DNA from: Earliella scabrosa
Taxonomy: Eukaryota > Basidiomycota > Agaricomycetes > Polyporales > Polyporaceae
DNA length: 64,000 bases
Assembly (NCBI GenBank): GCA_022605405.1
Contig: JABYQQ010000001.1
Location: 2,666,001-2,730,000 of the forward strand
Direction of reading: 5' to 3'
Shown: positions 1 through 11,498 of the stretch, piece after piece
Layout of the letters: each line of letters begins with the position of its first letter
Position numbering within the stretch: position 1 is the stretch's first letter
Notes under the pieces: generated by a model
What the model saw: the letters and a program-made list of their open reading frames with translations, nothing else
The model's database searches: none
Told to the model about the DNA's origin: nothing
Position numbers and translations under genes: made by a program

Positions 1-888
1 CGAGGATGTCAGCTGTGTGTATTGCTTCGATGACAGAGTTGCATACTCATATGTTCGGAGCTCCTGGTGCCGGTGTTCCTATGACACACAAGGCACAAAA
101 AGCACCTCGCCGTCTCGATACATTGCTATTGGATGTTCGCGAAGTCAGTTGGTCGGGCTGCCCGGTGTCATGCACTCAGGGCCATGACAGGATGGATCGA
201 TACATTGCTACTCGACCTGCGCGAAGTCAGTTGGTAGGGCTGTCCGGTGTCATGCACCCGGCTTCGAGGGGACGCTTGGACAATTATTAGATAAAAAGCA
301 GACAATGCCGAAGCTCTTACCTACACTGATTCGCATAGAAGGCAAGTAACAACGTGGTGCTTACAACGTTTGGGAAGCTTGGTGTGGCGCACAGATCTAC
401 GCTGGAGTGCAGATCATAGACAAGAACGAACTTATAGGGTAAAGATGTCGCTATTTCGATTGTGACCGACAGGATCAGGACAGCTACAGAGTGTCGTCCA
501 GACGGTTACAAATGACCGTCTTTGGGGTGGCGGCGCATCAATCGGATTAGAACAGCTGCGCGTTCCCACGTCCCGCCGCCCTGTCCAAATCCATCGAAGA
601 GCGGACCGATGGGCCTCGAACGCATGACACGTCCTGTCACAGCCTGTCTCCGTCCTGATCAACCTCCAGCTTCCTCTCCCTGACAGCGCCTGACAGCTCT
701 CCCATCAGTGACGCCATTTTGTGGGACGGCCGGCTAGCCCTCACCGTCCGCCTTCTCCCAAACTCTATCGGACAGGCGCCCGCGTCTGTGTTCTTAAGTC
801 CTAGTCCCGCCTGCTATGTCCCCGCCGTCCTCGCCTACTTCTCCCTGCCCTCCTCCTCTCCTCCCTCCGCCGCCCACCCAAACCCGCC
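1..888. other. gene-free left edge with an 82-nt tandem duplication
   Basis: No convincing coding region was found. Positions 115-175 and 197-257 are two diverged copies of one segment, offset by 82 nt; both begin with tcgatacattgct and end with the same ggtgtcatgcac. The last 200 nt before position 889 become C/T-rich, as expected of a fungal promoter and 5' leader for the WOPR gene. Confidence 0.6.
115..257. repeat. two-copy tandem repeat, 82-nt period
   Basis: Copy 1 (115-175) and copy 2 (197-257) share tcgatacattgcta, then gcgaagtcagttggt, then the run ending ggtgtcatgcac, with scattered substitutions and no length change between them. No coding sense was found, so this is a local duplication of unknown role. 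Confidence 0.75.
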
Positions 889-1875
889 ATGCCCCGCCAG
901 TCCCCCACCATCACCGGCATGCGCATCCGCTCCGTCCGCGACGCAGAGATCATCCTCCACGCCGTCGCCCTCGGCATCCTCCCAATGGTCATGCACCGGC
1001 TCGCAGACGAGGAGCGTCTCGCGCTCCGTCCAGGCTGCATCTACGTGTGGGAAGAGCGCAGTTCAAATCCCCTCGAAGCCACAGGCCAGGAGATCCAGCG
1101 TTTCACCGAGGGACGGAGCTGGGGTCCTTCTCGCGCGCGCGACGTACGTCTCTTCCCGGCCTTCTCCAGCTCCCTACACACCCTCATTGGCGCGTGCCCA
1201 GAACTTCCTCATCTACTATGAGAAGGACAGCCCGTCTAGGTCCTCCATCCTCCATCGGAACAACGTCAGAAAGTGAGCGCATGCCCTGATCATCGCCCTT
1301 CCCAAAGCTTAACGCGACACAGTGCCCCCCAACTGATCAAGCAGACGTATTCCGTCTTCATCGACTATCCCAAGAACTCCCGCAAGTGGCACCTGAGTGC
1401 GTACCTTCTCTTGGCCTTCCCCCGCCCGGGCTCACCCGCGACCCCACTCGCAGACGCGTACTACACGCAAGACTCGCTCGAGGCCCTGCGCACCGTCGAC
1501 GACATCCACTACCTCAGACACATCGAGGTTCCCCGCAATCGTTACGTCTGTGCCCGGAACAACGGTGCGCGGCGGAACAACGCGCGCCAGTCCTGCGCCG
1601 TGGAACAGTCCATCCCGATGATGCCTCCTCTGTACGAGGTCTGTCCATCGTCGTCTACATCGTCGAGCGAGTCGGGTTCGCCTCCATATTCATACTCGCC
1701 CGACTCCCCCTCGCATCCCCCCATTCCTCCCGTCGCGCCTCTCCCGGCCGGCATCGAGCTCTCAAGTCGCCAGCTCGCTCCCCTCGAGTACCTCCAAAAC
1801 ATCTCTCCGCGAGCACGCGATCCGGCCGACGACGAGGCGCTCCGGCAGTTCCAATGGACGATGTCTCCTCTCTGA
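889..1875 (+). CDS. Gti1/Pac2 family (WOPR-domain) transcription regulator
   Basis: Predicted 273-aa nuclear DNA-binding protein of the fungal Wor1/Ryp1/Gti1/Pac2 family, whose members control morphological or nutritional switches. Exons 889-1143, 1202-1272, 1323-1396 and 1454-1875 join in frame. WOPR hallmarks are visible: the N-terminal part with RSVRDAEIILHAVALG, a segment ending in GRSWGPSRARD then NFLIYYEK, and the second part LIKQTYSVF..KWHLNAYY. This order and spacing match the family. The C-terminal 120 residues are Ser/Pro-rich and low complexity. The start was chosen because ATG 889 opens directly into the domain. Intron 3 (1397-1453) is 57 nt without an in-frame stop, so its retention would insert 19 residues right after KWHLS. 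Which member of the family it equals cannot be told from sequence alone. Confidence 0.9.
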
Positions 1876-4800
1876 ACCGTTATCTCGCCTCGTCACCCTC
1901 CTTGCCCCCTCCCCCTCCCCTGCCTTCCATCCGCGCTCGAGTTTATTTGCCCGCTCTCCGCCACACTGTACGTTTTCCCCCACGCTGTCGCTGTCCCCCG
2001 TCTCCCCGGTGCTGTTGTATGATATAGTGTCCCACCCGCTCTGGCCCTGCTCTGGTGTTCCGCTCATATACCTCGCTCGCTATTTAGATAGATATCTCCG
2101 TAATCGTAATGTCGCGCACGGACAGCCCCCCACGCCCGTCGGCGCGGCGCTTTCGCGCTCTCCCGCGGACACTTGCACTTGTACACACGTATGTACGCAC
2201 TACCTACAGGATACCGATACCATTACCAAGGCTCCCTCTGCCGCTCTCGCGCGCGCGACGAGCGAAGCTACAATGTAACCCGCGCTTTGTTCCATTCCAG
2301 TCGTGACGTTCCAACCGGCCTTGTACGTACGTGGGTCGCGATGGACGATCATCCCTCCCGATATACGTACGCGTCCACCTCCCCCTGGGCCCATTACAGC
2401 AGTCCCTGATGCCTGACGCGATGACGATATGCCGCACACGGAGATCCTAGCCTCAACGTCCAACGTCCAACGTCCGCCTCCTCCTCCGAGTCTCGCAAGC
2501 GTGGAGGCTGGGAGAAGAGGGCAGCACGGCCGGGCTGGGCCCGCATCGGCCGTCCCGCAAACACGCGGAAGAGGAAGGTAAATTTAGCACTAAGCGAAAC
2601 GGCCTTCGGCGCGCAGCCGCTCGCCGCATCGGGCAGCGCGACTGCCCAATCTCGCGGGCCACGCGCTCCAGCGCTCCCGCGCCGTCCCGGGAGACCGTGC
2701 ACGGCCGTGCCCAACGTTCCCAAGGCTCGCGCTTCCCCCGCGGCACTTGGCCAATGGGCGTGGGTGTGGGTGTGGCCGGGAGAGTGGCTTTTGAGGCATT
2801 TGAGGGCATTCGAGGGTTGCAGGTCCTGACTGTGCGTTCGGAAAGCGAGGAGGCGAGGAGGAGAAGAGGCGAGACGGCGTTCGGAGACGCGGGTCCGCCA
2901 GTCCTGGCTTGCGTGTGAGTTGGTAAGGGAAAGGCGGAACGAGGAGCACCCGCCGCACGGCGCAGGGGGGAGCAGACGCCTGAGGCGGCGGAGGGGACGC
3001 AGGTGCGCCGAGCGCAGTCGCGGTCCACAGTGCGACGAGGGGCACGTCGCGTCTGCGTGCACGCACACACGGGCCGCGGCGCGTGGCCGCACAGCGCACG
3101 GGCACGAGCACGGGTGCGGAGAACGCGGCGACTCCGAGAGGGTGGTCCTTCGAGCGGCCGCGGTCCTGTGTCGCGCGGGGCCAGGCAGACGTTGGCTGGC
3201 AGGCGACCTGCAGGGAAAAACCCAGGGAGCGCGCCGGAGGACTGGAGCCCGGCACGTCCGACGGATGGGTGGACGGGAGGTGCACGTTTAGGCGGGGCGA
3301 GTCGGACGCGGGACGGGCGCGCCGCTGCCGCGTCTCGTCTCCTCTCGGGCGTGTATCCTTGACAGGACGCGGGTGGCCGGGTTTGGCCAAGCATGAGCTG
3401 TAACCATGAGAGACGTGCGGCGTGCGAGCGGATATGAGCTGATGGCGGTGGACGAGAATGAATGCAGATGCCACCGTAGGCGCTAAGAACCGTAACCGCG
3501 CTTCGGCATCAATGCACGACGAAGGTTCGCATTGTCGGCGGGCGGTAGCACGTCCATGCCTCCGCTAGCAGAACTCAGAGCTCTGCTTGCGAGTCCAGAA
3601 CGGTGGGTGAGGTGAGAGATAGACGTTGTGGCTCTCCCAAGCACATGGAGACGCGCCACCGTACGTCACACCAGGTCGAGCCAATGTCCACGAGCCAGCT
3701 ATTGGGCCCTTGGAGAAGCTTGTGCGGCGTTACATCAACGGGCCAGGTTAGACTGTGTTTGATAGATTCCACATCGATTTACCGACAGCTGTCTCGCGCT
3801 TGTCCTACGCGCAGTGTGCATGACGGCGGTTGCGTGCGTGCGTCATGGTCGGGATTTGAGAGGACAGCATCGAAGACAAGCTCCTTCCGCCGGGGCGTGC
3901 CCAGGGACACGGCGGTAAAGGCCAGCATCGTGAGGACGCGAACAGAACTCAGGAAGTGGCGTACTCACGGGTATGGGACGAGAAACGGATGCTACACGCC
4001 CACAGGTCCGCCATCGTTGCAAGCGTACGGTGCGCATTGCGGGGAAATGGGGTCCTTCTCGCGGACTGAGGCCCCGGGACTGCGGGACGGTGACGTGTTG
4101 GCCCAGGAAGTGCAGCGCGGTTGCTGACGGTTGATGCTAGTCGACCTGTGAGAAATCAGTACTCTAATCACAATATAATCGCGATAGAGGATATATGGAG
4201 AACAACGCCTACCTGTCACAGCACGAATTTAAATAGGGCCCTCACGAGAAACTTGAGCGGCCGTATCGCTGACGTCCTGACGTCGGGGACGCCGCCGCCC
4301 GAGTGCGAAGGGAGACCACTAGTGCGTTCTTTGACAATCCAGCGATTGGAACGTTCATTCGGCCTCCGCCTGTGCACGACCATGACAGATTTGTCTGGAA
4401 TGGTGTTGCAGAGCGCGTGCTGGAGTGTGAGAAGAGATCACAGAAGACGCACACAAATAAGCATCCGAAGAGTCGTCGGCTGAGGCGCCGCCCTTCGAAG
4501 CTCCGCACAAGGAGAGCTACCCATTGCCTGTATGGGAAGCAACTCGCAGTGAAGGTATGGCTATCACCACGTAAAAGAACGCCTTCGGCAGACGGCTTGG
4601 GTGGATGAAGTTCTCCGACGCACCAGCTTCCCGGGCCAATCTGACCATAATCTTCTCATGCGCAATTTCAGATGGACCTTGAGCCCAGCTGCGGTAGGCA
4701 ATTGGGAAGCCATTCCTGTCTGGGGTCTCGTATCCTGAGAGATTCTGTCCAACGAGGCCGTATCACGAGCTGTCGAAACCGCACGTCAACTGGAGATGAT

Positions 4801-5705
4801 GGGACATCGTCTTGCCAGCGGATCGATGGCCAGGCACGGTCCACCAGCACTGGCGCTGGTGGCGAGCGAGAGCTGGAATGGGTACAATGAGCCTCTGTCC
4901 AGATCGCAGGTCCCAGGTAGTCGAACCAATTGGGCTCACCTCGGGTTCGGAGCTAGATGGTTGGCCACGCGCTTCTCATGATCAACCTCGGAAGCGCCGA
5001 ATATGATCACGCCTCGCGCCTCGCGCCTCGCGTCCTAGTGTGCTGTGATCGATAAGAGTCGATAAGCAACGTTGTTTGCCTGTGGCATCAGGGCAAAACT
5101 AATGCCCGCTGTGTACACAGTCACACCAAGAACGATGTGACAGACGGCCAGATTGATTTCCCGCCTCTCCTCCCGGTTTGTGGCTGGTGGAACAGATATG
5201 GCCGAGTGAGACCATGCACGAAGCACGCCACCTAGGCGGATGGTCGGAGAAGCTGTTGTATGCGTCAGTCGCTATCACTAGCTTTCAGGGGTCGACGGAA
5301 CACCTCCCGCACATTCATTTTTCCATCTAGCCTCCCGCTGGAAGTCGAAGCACGAGATACACGATCGGGGTGCTCACTTCGCGTATTCGAGTCAGCGCTG
5401 CGAAGACGAGAACAGTCAGCTTTGTCAAATATGACGTGAAGACTCGTCCGAGGGTGGCACCTAGTGTGCGCTCAGTATCGTGCTGCACAACATCTCCTCA
5501 TCGCCGGCAGACCTAGGCCAGCCTGGCAGCTCCTGCAGGAAAGAAGGGCCCTCACCACGCCTCGGCCGTTCAGCTATGAAGCCCTGCAGATTCTGATCGA
5601 CTATCGCAATCTAGGAATGTTTGAATTAACATATCCAGTGGCACATGTGGAAATTCCGCACCGATAGAGGCCCGCGGCTGCAATCCTCTTCTCATCTTCG
5701 GCGCG
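1876..5705. other. long gene-poor stretch
   Basis: No recognisable gene. From 2450 to 3480 the DNA is so GC-rich that overlapping frames stay open on both strands, which is not evidence of coding. A short caacgtc reiteration lies near 2454-2480, and gcctcgc repeats occur near 5011-5035. One minus-strand fragment looks protein-like: 3779-3928 reads from ATG as a hydrophobic start (MLAFTAVSLG) followed by a charged tail of about 40 residues. I could not attach it to convincing upstream exons. Confidence 0.5.
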
Positions 5706-5757
5706 CTATTCAGCATCAACGGTCGGCGGCGGGTCGAGAACATCACGAGTTATAGTT

Positions 5758-6232
5758 TTAAGATTGGTGCCGAGAAGACCGGCGTGCGGTTCGCCCGTGC
5801 ATGCCGCTATCTGTTCGATCGAAGCATGATAGACGACGCGCTCTCGAGACTGCAGGCCTAACCTGGAGAGGCAAGGCGTATCCCGCTCCCAGCCCCTCCA
5901 TCATCACGGGCGGATGGTTTGTGTCCGTGTGCATCAATCGCTCCAGCCAGGCCGCCGTAACTGGGCCCACGCTGGATCCTGACCCAGTCTGTAGGTGGTC
6001 GCGGGAACCATACGGAACCACTGGTATGTATTCTGGACCGATCCGTCGTCTTCTGCAGGGTTGTACCATCCCTGAAGCCTGAAATAGGTCGAAGTCAGGG
6101 TTGGATCCAACATAATGACTATGTAACAACAACGTATCGCTCACGTATCGTCGTTCGAGCCCCTGTACTCGATTTATATCTCCCTTGGGGATGGGAGCGT
6201 GAAAGACCCTTGCGGACATCGGTCCCGGTCAT
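5758..6232 (-). CDS. tentative 118-aa spliced gene, unknown function
   Basis: Reconstructed on the minus strand from ATG at 6232 with exons 6145-6232, 5863-6078 and 5758-5810. Both introns have GT..AG ends; the first has a gtgagc donor and a tttcag acceptor. The three pieces close in frame on a TAA. The protein is basic and rich in Arg, Ser and Gly, without a domain I recognise. An alternative frame through the middle exon is also open and looks equally protein-like, so the frame is uncertain. It may be the 3' part of a longer gene including the segment at 6290-6710. Confidence 0.3.
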
Positions 6233-6289
6233 GGGCGGATACTGTGCCTGACGCGCGAGGGAATTGAGGGTGCTAATGCAGCGGAGAGA

Positions 6290-6710
6290 TTATGAACGCG
6301 CGGGCCCCGGGATAGCAGTCGTGATCTGGCGGATATTGAGCCCACCGGCGACGAGAACAGCAACCACTCGTTTAGGATGACTGCGCTGAGAGGTGGTCTA
6401 AAGTAGGGGCTCCTGCGTGCGGGACATGTAAACATGACAGAGGGATGCGAACATATGCACTTACTTGGGTACAGGTCCCTGTACGCCGGCCGTTCAACTC
6501 TGTCACGGATAGGATGATATTGTATCCGCTGGTAGTGTCCGTTGGAAATTGGCCAGAACCATGAGTGCCACCTCGCGAGACCGCCCATGTACTGTCGCAT
6601 GAACGATCCTCCGGTGGGCCGTCTGTGGCACCACTGACAGTCACGCCGTAAGGGACCCGGGTAAGCGTGGAGGTTAACTGGCTGCGCAGCGCCCTTGGGC
6701 ACCGAGGGAG
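6290..6710 (-). CDS. tentative two-exon coding segment with short hydrophobic end
   Basis: Minus-strand segment of exon 6465-6710 (open, start not located) and exon 6290-6397, joined in frame across a 67-nt intron with gtaagt donor and ctttag acceptor. The first exon encodes a Thr/Ser/Gly-rich stretch with two Cys. The second gives a basic patch followed by a short hydrophobic run (VVAVLVAGGL) before a TAA. This could be the end of a small membrane or secreted protein, or an exon pair of the neighbouring tentative gene. No family was recognised. Confidence 0.3.
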
Positions 6711-6966
6711 CTACCGCCTGCCAATGCCTGGAGCAGCACAAGAGAACTCGCAACCTTCCACGGCCAAGGAGACCGTTGCATTTCTGGTGTGTTTCCAGAG
6801 TAAGACAGCGCAGCTCTTGCGGCGACAAAGGGTCGGCAGACGGAGTGTTCCGATTCGCCCGTGATGACGAGAAATTGGCGGAGCAGCTGGGAGCTTTATT
6901 AAGGCGGTAATTGGTTTCGCAATTGAGTGCGGCCGCCAGTGGGGTCCTTGTCCAGAACGGGTCGGT

Positions 6967-7292
6967 CTACGCGATTGGTTCGTCCTCGTTGCTGCGAGGC
7001 TCGCGCCATGCGCCAGTGCGATCTGGACAGGAGGCTGGTCAGGAAGCTCCAAGCCAAGCGAGGTGAAATGTAACTTACTTGCTTCGCTTGCATGATGTGC
7101 ATCTCTCTTGTCCAGAAGCCTTACGGCAAACATGGACTGGAACGGTCGCTCTCTCACGGAAATGAGTGCATGAACCTCCTGACCAGGAGGGTGGACGAAC
7201 ACGAGCTGGAGAGCAGTTCGCTGCCTCGGCGGTGGCGAATTATCCAAAGACACGGAGAGTAGCTTCCAGGGAGGGAAGAAGGTTTGGCGCAT
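6967..7292 (-). CDS. tentative 89-aa two-exon gene, unknown function
   Basis: ATG at 7292, exons 7079-7292 and 6967-7022, with a 56-nt intron carrying gtaagt and tgtccag ends. The reading frame closes on TAG exactly after the splice, giving 89 residues with a mixed composition and an acidic C-terminus. No domain is recognised. It sits head-to-tail with two other tentative minus-strand coding segments, which hints at one larger decayed or poorly resolved gene. Confidence 0.33.
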
Positions 7293-7302
7293 TTGGGACT
7301 AG

Positions 7303-9298
7303 TTGGTCATCACGTTGCAGATGAGTGATTGCCTACGTCCACCGGCTGCACTTTGTACCTCGCCCTCGTGCTCGTCGTTCCTGCACTTCTCCCGGGGTCG
7401 CGAACTGTCCTCGAACCGTCCTTGGACCGTCCTCAAGCGGCCTGCTCCACTTGCAAGGAACGTCCAAGAAGGAGAATCCTTGCCACCCGGTGTGGCACCC
7501 TTGTTCCTTAGCCGTGAGGGCAACGCACCGTCATCTCCTACCCGCGATGCGCCATCGGCCCGGATCGACTACCAGCAGCCAGAATCGGCCCCTCGAAAGC
7601 ATAGCGTAGATCCGCTCTTATTGGAGGCATGGAGGCAGGCCTATGGGAGTGCGAGGGTTGAGCAGGATGATTGAGGGTGGGCCGGAATTGGGGGGAGGTG
7701 CGTGTCCATAATGTCCGTGAGCCTCAGGCTGGCCTGCCGACCGCCCTGTGCAGTGTCGTATTGAACCTTCGCAAAACGAGCCCGGGACTACAAAGCAGGG
7801 TAGTGCATGAATGAAGCAGGGAGTTTCGTGGACGCAGTAGGATTGAAATGTTACTTCGCGGGAGTAGCTCATCCTTTGAGCCCCGTTTTCGGAACACTGT
7901 TTGGGGCGCAGCGCTCACGCGGCCGCGCACGGCCGCCTGTTTGAGGAACTATGCCACTTACCACCTTCAAGGCCATGTTACGACGACAAGAACATGTATC
8001 CTACTGGGGACGACTGCCGCATACAAACATCCTATTGCATTGGACACGAGAACGCATCCACCACACATGTCGATGGTTGGCACCCGGCAGTGGTCCCTGG
8101 CCGTAGGATATCATAGTGTTCATCAAACCAGAATGCCTCACCGCTACATGGCACATCTCCTGGAAGCTAGAAGGCATACACTTGTCATCATGGTGAGCTC
8201 CCCTTCGCTGTGACGTTAGCGAATACGACATGGCTCACATTGGTCGTTGTTGGTCACTGCGTGGGCAGGCTCTGATCGCTGCGCGAGCCTCGTCGAGGAG
8301 ACCAGCTCAAACATAGCAGTCGGCTCGTACATGCATGGAGATCAGTGCATGCTGGCGTTGACCGGTCGTTGACCCTCCGCGCAGCGTCCCGCTCTCTTCA
8401 GCTGCTTAACGACGAGCGGAGAATGAAAGAAAACTCCGAGAATGCTGGGCCACAGTCTACAGCATGCCGAGTTGCCATCTCGTACGCGGACGTAAACTAT
8501 TGGTACGCCACCAGGTTCACTGTCAAGTCTTTAGCCTCATTGTACCCGCCACGTCGGGCAGCGCCAACAGACACCAGGGGCTCGTCCAGGGCTCGTCGGA
8601 GTTGCATTGGGCTACCACCTCCTCGGCTAAACCCTGGACAAGCTCTCAATGAAGTATCAGACGGACGAGAATAAACTTTGTCTTAGCCTCTGCAGTGCGA
8701 ATGCCCGGACGCCAATGGGCGATTACGGTGAGTGGATGGCCATACTTGACGTGTTGGATTGCGGAGATGACAACCATGTGTGCATACAGTTTGCTTGTCC
8801 GCATTGATCCTTGAAGGGTCTCTCGATTCTCGGAAGTAGACGGGAGACTCGACGAGAAGTACGTACCGGGCATACGACCGTCGCCCCCACTTCACACCTC
8901 GGACGTTTCGATCCTTCGACTCTGGTAGCTAGAAGTCACAGACGTAGACATTCCTGAGGCTGTACTCTTCCAGCTCATGGATTTCCACAGCAATTAATTT
9001 GAGCCCATGCTCTTGAATCGTTCTCTGCTGGCGATGGGCGTAGAAGCAAGTTTTGAGGAAATGTTTGCCAGTGCGCAACAAATGTCACTGTGGCCAAAAA
9101 CAGACGCGGAGGTCGAAGCGCCCATAAGAGAGGTCTCCCACGGATGCTATACGTGGAGGCGGGTCGGCCGGGCCCGTCTGGCGCGCGCGCGCTGGCTCGG
9201 TCTGTTCTGCACTCGGATCGAACGCGGACACGTCAAGCTACGCTCGCTCGCCGCTCCTTCTCTTCTCATCTCTCTACCACCACCATCTCCTCGACACC
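7303..9298. other. gene-poor stretch before ManC
   Basis: Nothing recognisable. A plus-strand ORF from ATG 7321 to 7674 (117 aa) and a minus-strand ORF at 8001-8231 are open but have no recognised motif or clear splice partners. The final 60 nt before 9299 are pyrimidine-rich (ctcgccgctccttctcttc) and probably hold the transcription start of the ManC gene. Confidence 0.5.
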
Positions 9299-11498
9299 AT
9301 GTCTTTACATCCCGCGCACCCACAACCCGCTGCTCCCTCTGCGGCGCAGGCTGCTGGCGGCTTGCCGATCGAGTTCATGTTCAGGCAGATCATGGAGGCC
9401 GTACACAAGTCTGTGGGTCTGACTTCGCCACCGTTCCGTCGACGACCATTGCTGACAACGCATTCGCCAGCAACTGGAGATACAAGAGCTTCGCTCCGAG
9501 TGTCACGAGCTCCGACAGGCGAACGCGAGCCTGGAGCGGCAGGTCAAGGAGGGTCTCCAGGTGTGTACTCCCTCACTGTTATTCTCGTCCGCCGCCCGCC
9601 ACAACGCCGGATGTTGTGCGGTGTGCTGTCACGCCTACCCGCCGGCGACCATTCATTCGCGGTGGCGGTTATGTTCCGACGCGCTAAATGCGCACGCTCG
9701 TATGTTCGGTTGGACATTCCCCTTCAGTCCCCCCGTAGGACGTGTAGGGTGTCGAGCAGGTCCGGTGTGTGGCGTACGGGAACTGCGCATTCAGTGGGGA
9801 AACATATGTGCCTAAGCGAAGTGGCTGCATTGAATGTTGGCCCAGGTCCCCGCAGCAAGTCTCGCTCCAGACAGCTTTTGGGCGGACGGATCGCATTCAC
9901 ACACGGTGAATGGCTTGCATCGGCTTGACGGTCTATATGCCCGACAGCTCAACCATCAATACCATCGCGACTGCGCGTGTGGTAGACCCACTATTCTTTC
10001 GTTCTGGCATCTTCCCACTATCCCCGAAGTTGCCTACTACTTTCAAACAGTGTCTCGCCAGTACTAACATTAGTTATTCCACTAGAACAACGGATCCAGA
10101 ATGGGCACTCCTGGTTTCCAGACACCCGCCCCTGGCAGCCCACAGCTCCGAGCAAAGTCTCCCTTCCTCACGCCCAACTCAATTCCCAGTCTCGCTGTTC
10201 CGCCAAGCGTATACGTCCCCTCCCCGCTGAGCGACCATGCTCTCACAACGTTCCCCTTCGGCGTCCGTGAAATTCCAGGCTTCTGGGTCGTCATTCCCGC
10301 CGGTGGTGCGGGAACTCGCCTCTGGCCGCTATCCCGAGAAGAGCACCCCAAATTCCTGCTCGACCTCACTCTCAAGGGACGTTCGCTCATTCAAGCTACG
10401 TGGGATCGTCTCCTTCCGCTTTCTTCCGCTGCCCGCACCGCAATCGTTGCTGGTCCTGCACACGTCAGGAGCATCAAAGAGCAGCTTCCCGACCTCCTCC
10501 CGCACAACCTCTTCTGCGAGCCGAGTGCGAAAGAGTCCATGGCTGCTATTGGTCTCGCAGCAGCTGTCCTTGCCCTTCGTGACCCGAACGCGATCATTGG
10601 ATCCTTCGCCGCGGACCACATGATTTCCGGTGATGACGCTTTCCTCGCCGCCGTGGCGGAAGCAGTGGAAGTGGCGAAGAAGGACTACCTCGTCACCATC
10701 GGTATTGCCCCTTCGCATCCCTCTACCGGATTCGGTTACGTCCGTCTGGGCGAGAAGCTGGGATTCCCCGACGCCCCGAACGCGCGGCTTGTATCAAGCT
10801 TCAAGGAGAAGCCAGATGCGCGTACTGCAGCCGCGTACATCAAGACGGGTAACTACCGGTGGAACGCCGGTATGTTCGTGACCAAGGCCACGTTCCTCAT
10901 GCAGCTCCTGAAGGACTACAAGCCGGACCTCCACGATGGTCTCCAGAAGATCGCGCTGGCATGGGACGACGAGAAGCTCAGGCAAAAGGTGCTGGAGGAG
11001 GTCTGGCCCGACCTGGAGAAGATCGCGATCGACCACGCCGTCGCGGAGCCCGCGTCGATGGACCGCCGCGTTGCTGTCGTGCCTGCGACTTTCGGTCAGT
11101 GGAGACGGCCGCGATGCGCAGCAGGCGGATGTAATGGCTAACGTGATTGTTGGCTTGACAGGTTGGGACGACGTCGGAGACTTCTCTTCGCTTGCGGACC
11201 TTCTCCCGGCGGAATCCAACCAGCCGCGCATCCTCGGAGACAGCGGACTCGGTAGGTCTTCGAACGCGTCACCGACGATCTAGACTGTTCATTTCGTCAC
11301 CTTCTAGTTGTCACCGAGCAGGCCGCTGGTGGCATCGTGGTGCCTGGCTCGGGACGGCTGGTCTCCCTCCTTGGTGTCGACGACTTGGTCATCGTCGACA
11401 TGCCGGACACTCTCCTGGTCACCACTCGTGCGCGTTCGCAGGAGGTGAAGCGCCTCGTCAAGAAGTGTCGCGAGGCGGGCTGGAAGCAGCTGCTATAG
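9299..11498 (+). CDS. mannose-1-phosphate guanylyltransferase, bacterial ManC type
   Basis: Predicted 497-aa enzyme making GDP-mannose from mannose-1-phosphate and GTP, feeding glycosylation or cell-wall mannan. Exons: 9299-9412, 9471-9560, 10086-11094, 11162-11251, 11308-11498, all in frame. The nucleotidyltransferase core begins at about residue 125 with PAGGAGTRLWPLSREEHPKF (the pyrophosphorylase loop). It continues with GSFAADHMI, STGFGYVRLG, FKEKPD and NYRWNAGMFV, then AIDHAVAEPAS and FGWDDVGDFSSL. This is the type II ManC pattern, not the hexapeptide-repeat Psa1/Vig9 enzyme usual in fungi. No phosphomannose-isomerase domain follows. The first two exons add a fungal-looking N-terminus with a predicted coiled coil (QLEIQELRSECHELRQ). 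Intron 2 is unusually long (525 nt), so the N-terminal exons are less certain than the catalytic part; the ATG at 10101 is an alternative start. Confidence 0.85.

Noticed and set aside
2394..3474. Three long overlapping minus-strand frames in the 2.4-3.5 kb GC-rich block
   Set aside because: All frames on both strands are open at once because stops are rare in this composition; there is no domain, no consistent start and no splice logic.
9007..9687. 226-aa plus-strand frame running over the first exons of the ManC gene
   Set aside because: It overlaps the better-supported ManC exons in another frame and carries no motif; only its first 40 residues look protein-like.
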